Source: Streptomyces sp. CBMA29
Lineage (GTDB): Bacteria; Actinomycetota; Actinomycetes; Streptomycetales; Streptomycetaceae
DNA length: 35,293 nt
Assembly: GCF_014596445.1 (NCBI RefSeq)
Contig: NZ_MECL01000216.1
Coordinates: 1 to 35,293, forward strand
Direction: 5' to 3'
Under the pieces are notes generated by a model that did not search any database, had not been told where the DNA came from, and saw nothing but the letters and a program-made list of their open reading frames with translations. The position numbers and the translations under genes were made by a program. Position 1 is the first letter of the stretch. Each line of letters starts with the position of its first letter. Positions 21,804-29,619 of this stretch are shown piece after piece.

Positions 21804-22889
21804 TCAAGGTGCGGCGGACGGCGCCAACGGGACCGCCCGGGGGGCTTCGAGGCGGGCGCTGACCCAGGTGAAGGCCGCGGGGAACATCCCGCCCCAGGTC
21901 TTCCAGTTGTGCCCGCCGCGGTCGATCCGCAGCGTGCTGACCGAGGTGGGCGGCCGGACGGCGGCGGTGATCCAGTCGGCGAATTTCGGCGGGCTCTCCG
22001 GGTCCTGCCTGCTGGACTCGATGAGTATGTGCACGTCGGGACGGGTGTTCTGGGCCAGCCAGAGCGGTGAGCGGACACCGCGGGCGGACTCGGCCGGATT
22101 GTCCGGGGCCATCGCGGCGGCGGCCACGAACCGGTCGGGGTGTTCGAGCGCCAGCCGCACCGCGCAGTAGCCGCCGGTGGATATGCCCATCACGGCCCAT
22201 CCGCGCGGCGCCGGGAGCGTACGGAAATTGTGCGCGATCGTCTGCGCCACGTCGTCGGTGAGCCAGGTGCCGACCTTGCTCTTGCCCGGCACGTCGGCGC
22301 AGCCGGTGTTGGCCCGGTCCGGGGTGATGGTGGGCAGCACGAGTATCGCGGGCTCGGCGCGGCCCGCGGTGATCTCGTCCTGCATGATCTGGCCCAGCCG
22401 CATGCCGCGCAGGAAGCTGTGCGGGGTGCCGGGGATGCCGTGCAGGACCTCTATGACGGGGAAGCGGGTGTGCGCGAACTCCTTCTTCTTGTACTGCGGC
22501 GGCGTCCAGACGATGACGTCGCCCTTCGTCCCGGACTTCCAGCCGCGCACGGTGGCCTTCTCGAAGCCCTGCGAATACGAGGCGAATTTGACCCGGTAGT
22601 CGGGCTTGGCGGGGGTGGGCGTGGCGGTGGGGCCCGCGACGGACTTGCCGCCGCTGTTGGCGTTGCCGAGCAGGTCGTCCCAGGAGGCGTAGAAGCCGTA
22701 GTCGTTGTTGACCGTGACCATCACCACGAATATCGCGGTGACCTGACAGAGCACGATCATCCCGACGCGGGCGGCGACCCGTACCGGCCGCGGGCCCCGT
22801 ACCCGTGGCCAGAGCAGCACCGCGCCCGCCACCGCGGCCACCGCGACGACGAGGAGCAGTACGGCGAACCATCTGCTGGTCAGTCCCAC
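21804..22889 (-). CDS. Membrane-anchored alpha/beta hydrolase, esterase D/antigen 85-like (361 aa)
   Basis: Two N-terminal membrane helices (about 6-27 and 40-62) precede an outer catalytic domain. It has the putative-esterase fold: VIEVLHGIPGTPHSF, the nucleophile elbow GISTGGYCAVRLALEHP, and a late RGGHNWKTW that supplies the catalytic His. This matches the family of mycolyltransferase and esterase D proteins; Streptomyces lacks mycolates, so a surface esterase is likelier. GTG 22889 (AGAGG 6 nt upstream) is preferred over an in-frame start at 22961, because it places the first helix right at the N-terminus. Confidence 0.82.
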   Translation of the reverse strand: MGLTSRWFAVLLLVVAVAAVAGAVLLWPRVRGPRPVRVAARVGMIVLCQVTAIFVVMVTVNNDYGFYASWDDLLGNANSGGKSVAGPTATPTPAKPDYRVKFASYSQGFEKATVRGWKSGTKGDVIVWTPPQYKKKEFAHTRFPVIEVLHGIPGTPHSFLRGMRLGQIMQDEITAGRAEPAILVLPTITPDRANTGCADVPGKSKVGTWLTDDVAQTIAHNFRTLPAPRGWAVMGISTGGYCAVRLALEHPDRFVAAAAMAPDNPAESARGVRSPLWLAQNTRPDVHILIESSRQDPESPPKFADWITAAVRPPTSVSTLRIDRGGHNWKTWGGMFPAAFTWVSARLEAPRAVPLAPSAAP

Positions 22890-23040
22890 GACACGCCTCT
22901 TCCCCCAACCGATCCCTACGGCTCCGATCACACCATGCCGGGAGGGAAGACCGATGGGCACCCCTGTTCGGTTGCTCCGCCTTTCGCCGGATCAGTCGGA
23001 CGAGTGAGGCGGGGCGGTCGCCGGGGCCGCGGGATCGGGG

Positions 23041-23088
23041 CCGGTCAGCCGGTCAGCTGGTCAGCCGGTCAGCCGGTCAGCCGGTGAG
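23041..23088. repeat. Six tandem copies of the octamer CCGGTCAG spanning the dapE stop codon
   Basis: Six 8-bp units run from 23041 to 23088; the third and sixth differ by one base each. The dapE stop codon (23077-23079, minus strand) lies in the fifth unit and the last three coding residues in the sixth. Read on the minus strand, the first in-frame TGA stays the same if further units are added. Confidence 0.85.
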
Positions 23089-24144
23089 CCAGCCGCGCAG
23101 CCGCTCCTCGGCCTCCAGTACGGCGGCGACCGCGACGTGCTCCTCGCGGGCGTGGGCGAGCTTGGGGTCGCCGGGTCCGTAGTTCACCGCGGGCACGCCG
23201 AGCGCGGTGAAGCGGGCCACGTCGGTCCAGGCGTCCTTGGGGGCGGGTTCGGTGCCGATGGCGCGGACGAAGGCGGCGGCGGCCGGGTGCGCGAGGCCGG
23301 GCAGCGCGCCCGGCGCGCTGTCGGTGAGCACCACGGTGAAGTCGTCGAAGACCTCCTCGGCGTGCGCGAGCGCCTCGGCCTCACTGCGGTCGGGCGCGAA
23401 ACGGAAGTTGACGGTCACCGCGCAGGAGTCGGGGATCACATTGCCCGCGTGGCCGCCCTCGACCAGCACCGCGTTCAGCCCCTCGCGGTACTCCAGGCCG
23501 TCGATGACGACCCGGCGGGGCTCGTACGCGGCGAGCCGGTCCAGGATCGGCGCGGCCTTGTGGATGGCGTTGTCACCGAGCCAGCTCCGCGCCGAGTGCG
23601 CCCGGCGGCCGGTGGTCTCGACCCGGATGCGCAGGGTGCCCTGGCAGCCGCCCTCGACCTTCCCGTCGGTCGGCTCCATCAGCACCGCGAAGTCCCCGGC
23701 CAGCCACTCGGGGTGCCGCTCGACCAGCCGCTTGAGTCCGTTGAACTCGGCCGCGATCTCCTCGGCGTCGTAGAAGACGTAGGTCAGGTCGCGGTTGGGC
23801 GCGGTCAGCGTCGCCGCCAGCCGCAGCTGCACCGCCACGCCCGCCTTCATGTCCGAGGTGCCGCAGCCCCACAGCAGCCCGTTCCCGTCCAGCCGCGACG
23901 GCAGGTTGTCCGCGATCGGCACGGTGTCGATATGGCCCGCGAGCACCACCCGCTCGGCGCGCCCGAGCCGGGTCCGCGCCACCACCGCGTCGCCGTCCCG
24001 GTCCACCGCCAGGTGCGGCAGCCCCCGCAGCGCCTCCTCCACCAGATCCGCCAGCGCCTTCTCCTGCTGGCTCACGGACGGTACGTCCACGAGTTGGGCG
24101 GTGAGCCGAGCGGCATCCTGGCTGAGGTCGAGTTCGTGAGGCAT
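23077..24144 (-). CDS. dapE: Succinyl-diaminopimelate desuccinylase DapE (355 aa)
   Basis: An M20 zinc peptidase-fold enzyme that hydrolyses N-succinyl-LL-diaminopimelate, the step after DapC in meso-diaminopimelate and lysine synthesis. Metal and catalytic residues are visible: His71 and Asp73 in AGHIDTVP, Asp98 in GTSDMKAG, the Glu pair 128/129 in YDAEE, Glu157 in MEPTDG, and a C-terminal His in KLAHAREEH. Length is typical. ATG 24144 has no Shine-Dalgarno but has TACTCT 7 nt upstream, so it is probably leaderless. Divergent from the lysozyme-like gene. The stop codon is inside an octamer repeat. Confidence 0.93.
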   Translation of the reverse strand: MPHELDLSQDAARLTAQLVDVPSVSQQEKALADLVEEALRGLPHLAVDRDGDAVVARTRLGRAERVVLAGHIDTVPIADNLPSRLDGNGLLWGCGTSDMKAGVAVQLRLAATLTAPNRDLTYVFYDAEEIAAEFNGLKRLVERHPEWLAGDFAVLMEPTDGKVEGGCQGTLRIRVETTGRRAHSARSWLGDNAIHKAAPILDRLAAYEPRRVVIDGLEYREGLNAVLVEGGHAGNVIPDSCAVTVNFRFAPDRSEAEALAHAEEVFDDFTVVLTDSAPGALPGLAHPAAAAFVRAIGTEPAPKDAWTDVARFTALGVPAVNYGPGDPKLAHAREEHVAVAAVLEAEERLRGWLTG

Positions 24145-24151
24145 AGACCCG

Positions 24152-24157
24152 AGAGTA
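24152..24157 (-). promoter_or_regulatory. Candidate -10 box (TACTCT) of leaderless dapE
   Basis: On the minus strand TACTCT ends 7 nt before ATG 24144. Confidence 0.5.
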
Positions 24158-24234
24158 GGGCCAGACGCAAAGAAACCGGCCTCGCCGGCGTTCGAGGCGG
24201 GGGCCCGGCGGAGCGAAGGCCGGAAGGAACGATT

Positions 24235-24257
24235 CAGCCCGTCCGGCGATCGAGGAC
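24235..24257. repeat. Half copy of the CAGCCCGTCCGGCG-GAGGAC intergenic repeat
   Basis: This matches the right arm of the element at 18987-19009 (CAGCCCG, CGGCG and GAGGAC parts shared). No left arm is found; a second degenerate GCCGGCGTTCGAGG half lies at about 24184-24197. Confidence 0.55.
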
Positions 24258-24307
24258 GCAGCGGAGGCCCGCACCGTTCGGCGGCTTACGGAGCCCGCGG
24301 CCTTCGG

Positions 24308-24313
24308 TACGCT
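24308..24313 (+). promoter_or_regulatory. Candidate -10 box (TACGCT) of a leaderless transcript
   Basis: TACGCT ends 7 nt before GTG 24321; CTTACG lies 17 nt upstream of it as a weak -35 box. No Shine-Dalgarno precedes the GTG. Confidence 0.55.
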
Positions 24314-24320
24314 CGGGCGC

Positions 24321-25265
24321 GTGCCCAGCTCCCCCCGCAAGAAGCCCGCAGAGCCCAAGCGCCGAGGCCGCAAAGTCGTGGCTGCGGCCGTCGTACTGCT
24401 GGGGCTTGCCACCTATGGCCTCTACCGCGCCGCGGAGGAGAACAAAGCGCCGGAAAGCGCGGACTGCACGGTGACGGCGGACGGCGACACGCTGGACATG
24501 AGCCCGTCGCAGGCGGCGAACGCGACGACGATCGCCGCGGTGGCCACCTCGCGCGGGCTGCCGGAAAGGGCGCTCACCATAGCCCTGGCCACGGCGTTGC
24601 AGGAATCACGGCTGGACAATCTCGATCACGGCGACCGGGATTCGCTCGGCCTGTTCCAGCAGCGACCCTCGCAGGGCTGGGGCACCGCGCAGCAGGTTCA
24701 GGACCCGGTGTACTCGACGAACGCCTTCTTCGACGGCCTGGTGAAGATCGAGGGCTATTCGCGGCTGCCGCTGACCGTGGCGGCGCAGCGCGTGCAGAAG
24801 AGCGGCTTCCCGCAGGCGTACGCGAAGCACGAGGCGGACGCGACGCTGCTGTCGGCGGCGCTGTACGGCCGCAAGGCGGGCGCGCTGAGCTGCACGACGG
24901 GCTCGGACACGCCCTTCAGCGCGGGCGGCAAGCTGGGCAGTACGTCGCAGGTCACGGCCAGGCTGACGCGGGAGTTCGGCAGCCAGCTGAAGCCGGTGGC
25001 GGCCGACGAGCCGCGTACGGTCGCGGTGCCCGCCAGGCCCGCGGGCGGCGCGGCGGAGGGCGACGGCACCCGGCGCGGCTGGGAGCTGGCGCAGTGGGCG
25101 GTGGCGCACGCGCAGGACCTGAAGGTCGAGCAGGTGACCTTCGGCGGCCAGAAGTGGGCCGCGGCGCAGTCCGGCAAGGGCTGGCAGAAGCAGAAAGCGG
25201 GCGGCGCGCAGGGTTCCGCGGCCGTCAAGCCGGACGGATACGTACGGATCACCGTCGCGCAATAG
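24321..25265 (+). CDS. Membrane-anchored lysozyme-like (SLT-type) protein (314 aa)
   Basis: A basic N-terminus (KRRGRK) and one membrane helix at about 19-36 precede an outer domain. Residues ~70-165 look like a lysozyme/soluble-lytic-transglycosylase fold: ALATALQESRLDNLDHGDRDSLGLFQQRPSQGWG, where the Glu of LQES would be catalytic, then QDPVYSTNAFFDGL and GFPQAYAKHEADA. The C-terminal ~100 residues form an unknown domain (RRGWELAQWAVAHAQDL...). Homologues are often labelled heavy metal transporter, which the sequence does not support. The gene is divergent from dapE, an enzyme of the peptidoglycan precursor pathway; a cell-wall role is inference. Confidence 0.75.
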   Translation: MPSSPRKKPAEPKRRGRKVVAAAVVLLGLATYGLYRAAEENKAPESADCTVTADGDTLDMSPSQAANATTIAAVATSRGLPERALTIALATALQESRLDNLDHGDRDSLGLFQQRPSQGWGTAQQVQDPVYSTNAFFDGLVKIEGYSRLPLTVAAQRVQKSGFPQAYAKHEADATLLSAALYGRKAGALSCTTGSDTPFSAGGKLGSTSQVTARLTREFGSQLKPVAADEPRTVAVPARPAGGAAEGDGTRRGWELAQWAVAHAQDLKVEQVTFGGQKWAAAQSGKGWQKQKAGGAQGSAAVKPDGYVRITVAQ

Positions 25266-25399
25266 TGCGCGCATTCACCCGGGAGTGCCCGCTCTCGCGG
25301 TCAAACGCGGGCTGCGGGAAAACCGCTCGACCGGATGTCGATTCCCTTGCCGCAGCAGGGATGTGACGTTTCATCAAAGTCATATGAGCTGTCCGCTAT

Positions 25400-25424
25400 A
25401 TCCGATCTGTCGGATTCCTATAAT
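25400..25424 (+). promoter_or_regulatory. Promoter with perfect -10 box TATAAT and a palindromic operator candidate
   Basis: TATAAT at 25419-25424 is a perfect -10 hexamer, unusual in this base composition. Transcription would begin near 25431, giving a ~120-nt leader. The palindrome ATCCGA-TCTG-TCGGAT (25400-25415) occupies the spacer where RNA polymerase binds. No TTGACA-like -35 box is seen, so an activator or repressor may decide activity. Confidence 0.6.
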
Positions 25425-25522
25425 GCGACGCATTGCCAACTCTTTACCTCGAACGGCCGCAACCTTCGGGCTCCTTGAGCGGTAGTCACGACGTCCGCCC
25501 GGCGGACGCAACACGTCCCCTC

Positions 25523-25546
25523 ACGGAGCCAACTCCGTAAAAGGAG
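25523..25546 (+). promoter_or_regulatory. Alternative hairpins at the ribosome-binding site
   Basis: ACGGAG (25523-25528) pairs perfectly with CTCCGT (25533-25538). The same CTCC (25533-25536) can instead pair with the ribosome site GGAG (25543-25546) across GTAAAA. The two pairings exclude each other, so the site can be open or closed. A further hairpin, CGTCCGCC/GGCGGACG, lies at 25492-25508. Confidence 0.4.
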
Positions 25547-25550
25547 CACC

Positions 25551-26024
25551 ATGTCCCTCCCCCTGACCCGCCGATTCGCCCAGGCCGCCCTGCTGATCGG
25601 CGCCGCCGCCGCGCCGCTGATCGGAGCGGGCGCCGCGCAGGCCGCCGCACTGCCGCCGACGGACCTGGGCGGGCTGAGCAACCTGGACGGCGCCAACGTG
25701 GGCAACACGCTGGACAGCGCTTCCCAGCAGGCCACCGGGGTGGCCGGGCAGGCCGGTACCCAGGCGATGAAGACCACGCTCCCGGCCACCGGCCGCATCG
25801 TGGGCACCGCGAGCAAGACCGCCGCCCCGGCCGCGCAGAAGACCGCGGGCGACGCCGCCGACTCCGCGGGCCGGATCGTCGGCCAGACCGCCGAGTCCGC
25901 CGGTGGCGTCGCCCCGCACACCGAGACGCTGCCGGTCTCCGCGCTCCCCAACACCGGCCAACTGCCGGCCGGCGCGCTGCCCACCACCGACATGCTGCCG
26001 CTCAAGGGCCTCCCCCTGGGCTGA
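25551..26024 (+). CDS. Secreted Ala/Thr-rich small protein (157 aa)
   Basis: A classical Sec signal peptide of about 31-33 residues: basic RRF, a hydrophobic Ala/Leu core and cleavage near AQAAA. The mature chain is low complexity, rich in Ala, Thr, Gly and Pro, with repeated stretches of the form TAxxAGxxAxxTA and a Leu-Pro-rich end. There is no Cys and no sortase or lipid anchor. Homologues in Streptomyces are sometimes called ATP-binding, but I see no P-loop. ATG 25551 follows AAAGGAG by 5 nt. It is monocistronic, with its own near-consensus promoter and a strong terminator. Confidence 0.8.
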   Translation: MSLPLTRRFAQAALLIGAAAAPLIGAGAAQAAALPPTDLGGLSNLDGANVGNTLDSASQQATGVAGQAGTQAMKTTLPATGRIVGTASKTAAPAAQKTAGDAADSAGRIVGQTAESAGGVAPHTETLPVSALPNTGQLPAGALPTTDMLPLKGLPLG

Positions 26025-26042
26025 TCGCAGAACCGCACGACA

Positions 26043-26076
26043 GCGGGGGCCGGGAGCGACTGCTCCCGGCCCCCGC
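26043..26076. terminator. Strong hairpin terminator
   Basis: Perfect 15-bp arms at 26043-26057 and 26062-26076 with loop GACT lie between convergent genes. Confidence 0.85.
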
Positions 26077-26131
26077 GCGTGTCTGTCGGGCAGGCGGCCT
26101 CACACCAGAAAGGCGGCCCAGCCAGGTGAGC

Positions 26132-27229
26132 TCAGCGCAGCCGCTCCACGGCCGCCGCCACCCGCTCGTCGACCGCGGTGAAGGCGATCCGGACGAACCG
26201 CTCGCCCGTCGGCCCGTAGAACTCGCCGGGCGCCACCAGGATGCCGCGCTTGGCCAGGTCGCCGACGGTGTCCCAGCAGTTCTCCGCGCGGGTCGCCCAC
26301 AGGTACAGGCTGGCCTCGCTGTGCTCGATCCGGAAACCCGCGCCCTCGAAGGCGGTCCGCAGGGCGGCGCGGCGGCGCGCGTACCGCTCCTTCTGCTCCA
26401 CCGCGTGCTCGCGGTCGTCGAGCGCGGCGACCATCGCGGCCTGTACGGGCGCGGGCACGATCATCCCGACGTGCTTGCGGACCTCCAGCAGACCGGCGAC
26501 GACGGACGCGTCACCGGCGAGGAAGGCGCCGCGGTAGCCCGCGAAGTTGGACCGCTTGGACAGCGAGTGGACGGCGATCAGGCCCTCGTGGCTGTCCCCG
26601 CACACGTCCGGGTGCAGGACGGAGACCGGCTCCGTACCCTCCCAGCCCAGCTCGACGTAGCACTCGTCGGACACCACGAGCACCCCGTGCTCGCGCGCCC
26701 ACCCCACGATCCGGCGCAGCTCGGCGGCGGACAGCACACGGCCCGTGGGGTTGGACGGGCTGTTGAGCCAGAGCAGCTTCAGGCCGTCCGGGTCGAGTTC
26801 GGTCACCGGGTCGTCGTACGTGACCGGTTCCGCGCGGGCCACCAGCGCGCCGATCTCGTACGTCGGATACGCCAGGCTCGGATACGCGATCCGGTCGCCC
26901 GCCTCGATGCCCAGCAGCGTCGGCAGCCAGCCGACCAGTTCCTTGGAGCCGAGCAGCGGCAGGATGTTCGCCGGGTCGGCGCCGCTCACGCCGTGCCAGC
27001 GGCTGAGATATCCCGCGGCGGCCTCGCGCAGCGCCCGCGTGCCGTACGTCAGCGGATAGCCGGGGCTGTCGGCGGCGGCGGCCAGCGCGCGCCGGATCAC
27101 CTCGGGCACCGGGTCCACCGGGGTCCCCACCGACAGGTCGACCACGCCGTCCGGGTGCGCGACGGCCGTCGCCTTGTAGGGCTCCAGGCGGTCCCACGGG
27201 AAGACGGGGAGGCGGGCGGAGATGCTCAC
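26132..27229 (-). CDS. dapC: Succinyldiaminopimelate transaminase DapC (365 aa)
   Basis: A class I/II PLP aminotransferase. PLP-binding features in order: NSPSNPTG near 156-163, SDECYVELGW near 187-196, and Lys225 in HSLSKRSNFAGYR forming the Schiff base; a late RIAFT supplies the carboxylate-binding Arg. The actinobacterial DapC start LPVFPWDRLEPYKATA is present. It makes N-succinyl-LL-diaminopimelate, the substrate of DapE encoded about 2 kb away. It follows the ferredoxin gene on the same strand, as Rv1178 follows fdxC in M. tuberculosis. GTG 27229 has only a weak purine site; a hairpin lies in the 96-bp gap upstream. Confidence 0.9.
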   Translation of the reverse strand: MSISARLPVFPWDRLEPYKATAVAHPDGVVDLSVGTPVDPVPEVIRRALAAAADSPGYPLTYGTRALREAAAGYLSRWHGVSGADPANILPLLGSKELVGWLPTLLGIEAGDRIAYPSLAYPTYEIGALVARAEPVTYDDPVTELDPDGLKLLWLNSPSNPTGRVLSAAELRRIVGWAREHGVLVVSDECYVELGWEGTEPVSVLHPDVCGDSHEGLIAVHSLSKRSNFAGYRGAFLAGDASVVAGLLEVRKHVGMIVPAPVQAAMVAALDDREHAVEQKERYARRRAALRTAFEGAGFRIEHSEASLYLWATRAENCWDTVGDLAKRGILVAPGEFYGPTGERFVRIAFTAVDERVAAAVERLR

Positions 27230-27276
27230 GTGCTCACTCTCGCTTGTCGGGCGCGTGTCGGGCGGAGTACGCCACA

Positions 27277-27312
27277 GCCCCGTACGGCATCGCTCCGCGC
27301 GCCGTACGGGGC
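27277..27312 (-). terminator. Intercistronic hairpin between fdxA and dapC
   Basis: Perfect 12-bp arms at 27277-27288 and 27301-27312 with a 12-nt loop. It could terminate most ferredoxin transcripts or stabilise the upstream message against 3' decay. Confidence 0.65.
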
Positions 27313-27325
27313 CGGGCGGACCGAC

Positions 27326-27652
27326 CTAGTGGTCCTGGGCCTGCGGGGGCAGCGCCGCGATGAAGGGGTGGTCGCGCTCGATGAGACCGAGCTTGGACGC
27401 GCCGCCGGGCGACCCCAGTTCGTCGAAGAACTCCACGTTCGCCTTGTAGTAGTCCTTCCACTCCTCCGGGGTGTCGTCCTCGTAGAAGATCGCCTCGACC
27501 GGGCAGACCGGCTCACAGGCGCCGCAGTCGACGCATTCGTCCGGGTGGATGTACAAGGACCTGGAGCCCTCGTAGATACAGTCGACCGGGCACTCTTCGA
27601 TGCACGCCTTGTCCTTCAGGTCGACACAAGGCTGCGCGATGACGTAGGTCAC
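27326..27652 (-). CDS. fdxA: 7Fe ferredoxin [3Fe-4S][4Fe-4S] (108 aa)
   Basis: A small electron carrier of the actinobacterial FdxA/FdxC type. Cys9, Cys17, Cys21 and Cys25 lie in the first motif region (QPCVDLKDKACIEECPVDC), and Cys40, Cys43, Cys46 and Cys50 in the second (DECVDCGACEPVCP). Ligand spacing fits one 3Fe-4S and one 4Fe-4S cluster. A C-terminal extension of ~45 residues is typical for the group. GTG 27652 is preceded by GAGGAGG, 9 nt upstream. Its partner is unknown; cytochrome P450 systems and oxidoreductases are known users. Confidence 0.94.
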   Translation of the reverse strand: MTYVIAQPCVDLKDKACIEECPVDCIYEGSRSLYIHPDECVDCGACEPVCPVEAIFYEDDTPEEWKDYYKANVEFFDELGSPGGASKLGLIERDHPFIAALPPQAQDH

Positions 27653-27716
27653 GCTGTCGTTCCTCCTCGATAGGGCTCATCTCGCGCGGGAGCGCGGCGT
27701 CGTCGATGCCCGCACC

Positions 27717-27722
27717 TAGTAT
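27717..27722 (+). promoter_or_regulatory. Candidate -10 box (TAGTAT) of the GNAT operon
   Basis: TAGTAT fits TANNNT and would give a ~32-nt leader containing AGGAGGGG (27748-27755), 5 nt before the ATG. The -35 region is poor. Confidence 0.45.
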
Positions 27723-27760
27723 CTCCGTTCCTGAGCACGATCCGAACAGGAGGGGCACGC

Positions 27761-28789
27761 ATGGCAGGGGATTTCTCTTCCGGAGCGCGGCTCGTGATCC
27801 GGATTACCCCGTCTGACGTGGGAAAACGCGTATCGGTACGGCAGGTCCTGGAGATCACCGACGGGCATCCTACGTTCACCGATACGGTCGGTGTTCTCGT
27901 ATCGTGGGATGCGGGAGTGGTGTGCGTCACGCGGAGGTCCGGGGAAACGGTACGCATCGACGAATCGCTCCTCGTCGCGGGGAAGGTGGTGCCGCCCACC
28001 CCGCCGTCACGGAGAATGTCGCGTGTGACGTCCGCGTCCCCCGAGGAGCTTGAGGCGTTCGCCTCGCGCGCCTGGCCCGCCACCGAGACCGAGCCGCTGG
28101 GCCGGTGGACGCTGCGCGCGGCAATAGGAGGGGCGCGCGAAGCGCATCAGGACAAGGATGGTGGTGGGCGACGGGAGGGCTTCACCCGCCGCGCCAACTC
28201 CGTCCTGGTGGACGGCGATCCCGACCGCCCGCTGGACGCCGCGCTCGCGTACGTCGTCGGCTGGTACGGGTCGCGCGGCACGACGCCGTATCTCCAGGTG
28301 CCCGACTCCTCGCCCTACGCGGCCGAGTTGAAGCGCCGCGGGTGGGTACGGGAGGCGGACACGCTGGTCAGGGTCGCGCCGCTGGCGCCGCTCACCCGGC
28401 TGCCGGGCGCGGACGACGTCACCCTGTCCCGGACGCCCGACGCGGCGTGGCTGGCCGCCTACCACCGCACCGGCTCGCTCGCCGACGCGGCGCTGAAGGT
28501 GGTCTCCGGCGGGCCCTCGGTGTGGTTCGCGACCGCGCCCGGCGCGATCGGGCGGGCCGTGATCGACGGGCCGTGGGCGCTGTTCGGCGCGGTCGAGGTG
28601 GCGCCCTCGCACCGCCGCAGGGGCCTGGCCACCGCCGTCATGGGCGCGCTCGCCCTGCGCGCCGCCGACGAGGGCGCGAGGAGCGCGTACCTCCAGGTGG
28701 AGGCCGACAACGAGGCGGCCCGCGCGCTCTACGACGGGCTCGGCTTCACCGACCACCACGGCTACCACTACCGGCGCCCCTCGGTATGA
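27761..28789 (+). CDS. GNAT acetyltransferase with N-terminal SH3-like domain (342 aa)
   Basis: Two-part protein resembling M. tuberculosis Rv0428c. Residues ~10-75 form an SH3-like beta barrel (RLVIRITPSDVGKRVSVRQV ... GVLVSWDAGVVCVTRRSGE). A linker follows, then a GNAT region whose best-preserved part is near the C-terminus: LFGAVEVAPSHRRRGLATAVM is the acetyl-CoA loop (R-R-x-G-x-A type), followed by YLQVEADNEAARALYDGLGF. The substrate is unknown. ATG 27761 is supported by AGGAGGGG. The stop overlaps the next start as ATGA, so the pair is translationally coupled. Confidence 0.88.
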   Translation: MAGDFSSGARLVIRITPSDVGKRVSVRQVLEITDGHPTFTDTVGVLVSWDAGVVCVTRRSGETVRIDESLLVAGKVVPPTPPSRRMSRVTSASPEELEAFASRAWPATETEPLGRWTLRAAIGGAREAHQDKDGGGRREGFTRRANSVLVDGDPDRPLDAALAYVVGWYGSRGTTPYLQVPDSSPYAAELKRRGWVREADTLVRVAPLAPLTRLPGADDVTLSRTPDAAWLAAYHRTGSLADAALKVVSGGPSVWFATAPGAIGRAVIDGPWALFGAVEVAPSHRRRGLATAVMGALALRAADEGARSAYLQVEADNEAARALYDGLGFTDHHGYHYRRPSV

Positions 28790-29610
28790 GCGCGGACGTA
28801 CGGGAACGGTTCGCGGCGGCGGCGCGCGAGGAACGCCCCGACCTGGCCGAACTGTGCCTGCTCATCGGCGCGGAGGCCGACCCGGCGCTGGACGGCGTCG
28901 CGATCGACGCGGCCCAGATCGAGCTGGACCGGCTCGCCGGGATGCTCCCGTACGGCCTGACAACGCCGCTGGAGTGGGCGAACGCCCTGCACCGGCTGCT
29001 CGGGGCCCGGCTGGGCTTCCACGGCGAGCCCGGCGACTACCAGAAGCTCTCGTCGTCGCTGCTCCAGCAGGTGCTGCGGCGGCGGCGCGGGCTGCCGATC
29101 CTGCTGTCGGCGGTCTGGACGGAGGTCGCCCGGCGGGCCGGCGCGCCGGTGTACGGGGTCGCGCTGCCCGGCCACTACGTCGTCGGCTTCGGCGATCCGG
29201 CGGGCGCGTACGTCCTGGTCGATCCCTTCGAGGGCGGCCGGGTGCTGTCGGGGCCCGACGCGGAACTCCTGGTCGCGGGCGCGACCGGCGCCCCGCTGGC
29301 GCCCGGCATGCTCACGCCCGCCGATCCGCTGGACACCGTGCACCGCGTCCTGAACAACATCCGCGCCTGGGCGTCCGCCCGCCTCGAACAGGCCCCCGTG
29401 GAGCTGTGGACGATCGACCTCGGCCTGCTCCTCCCCCGCCATCCGGCCCGCCTGCGCTACGAGCGCGCCCAACTCCTCGTCCGGCTCGGCGACTTCACCG
29501 GCGGCGCCGCGGCCCTCGACGAGTACGCCGAACTGATCGGCGGCTTCGACCCGGAGACCGCGGAGAAGATCCGCCGCAAGGCCCGCGCGGCGCGGGCGCT
29601 GCTGAACTGA
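28786..29610 (+). CDS. Transglutaminase-like (SirB1 family) protein (274 aa)
   Basis: Matches the Transglut_core2/SirB1 group. The conserved run is RGLPILLSAVWTEVARRAGAPVYGVALPGHYVVGF, with His130 in PGHY and Asp146 in LVDPFEGGR; the Cys of true transglutaminases is not seen at the expected helix start (Ser108 region), as is common in SirB1-like members. The C-terminal ~80 residues have TPR-like helices. Function is unknown in actinomycetes. It starts inside the stop codon of the GNAT gene (ATGA overlap) and converges on the regulator gene with 9 bp between. Confidence 0.83.
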   Translation: MSADVRERFAAAAREERPDLAELCLLIGAEADPALDGVAIDAAQIELDRLAGMLPYGLTTPLEWANALHRLLGARLGFHGEPGDYQKLSSSLLQQVLRRRRGLPILLSAVWTEVARRAGAPVYGVALPGHYVVGFGDPAGAYVLVDPFEGGRVLSGPDAELLVAGATGAPLAPGMLTPADPLDTVHRVLNNIRAWASARLEQAPVELWTIDLGLLLPRHPARLRYERAQLLVRLGDFTGGAAALDEYAELIGGFDPETAEKIRRKARAARALLN

Positions 29611-29619
29611 GCCCGCCGC

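Noticed and set aside
23041..23088. Octamer array as a CRISPR array or phase-variation switch
   Set aside because: Units are 8 bp without spacers, and added units fall after the first in-frame stop codon, so the protein would not change.
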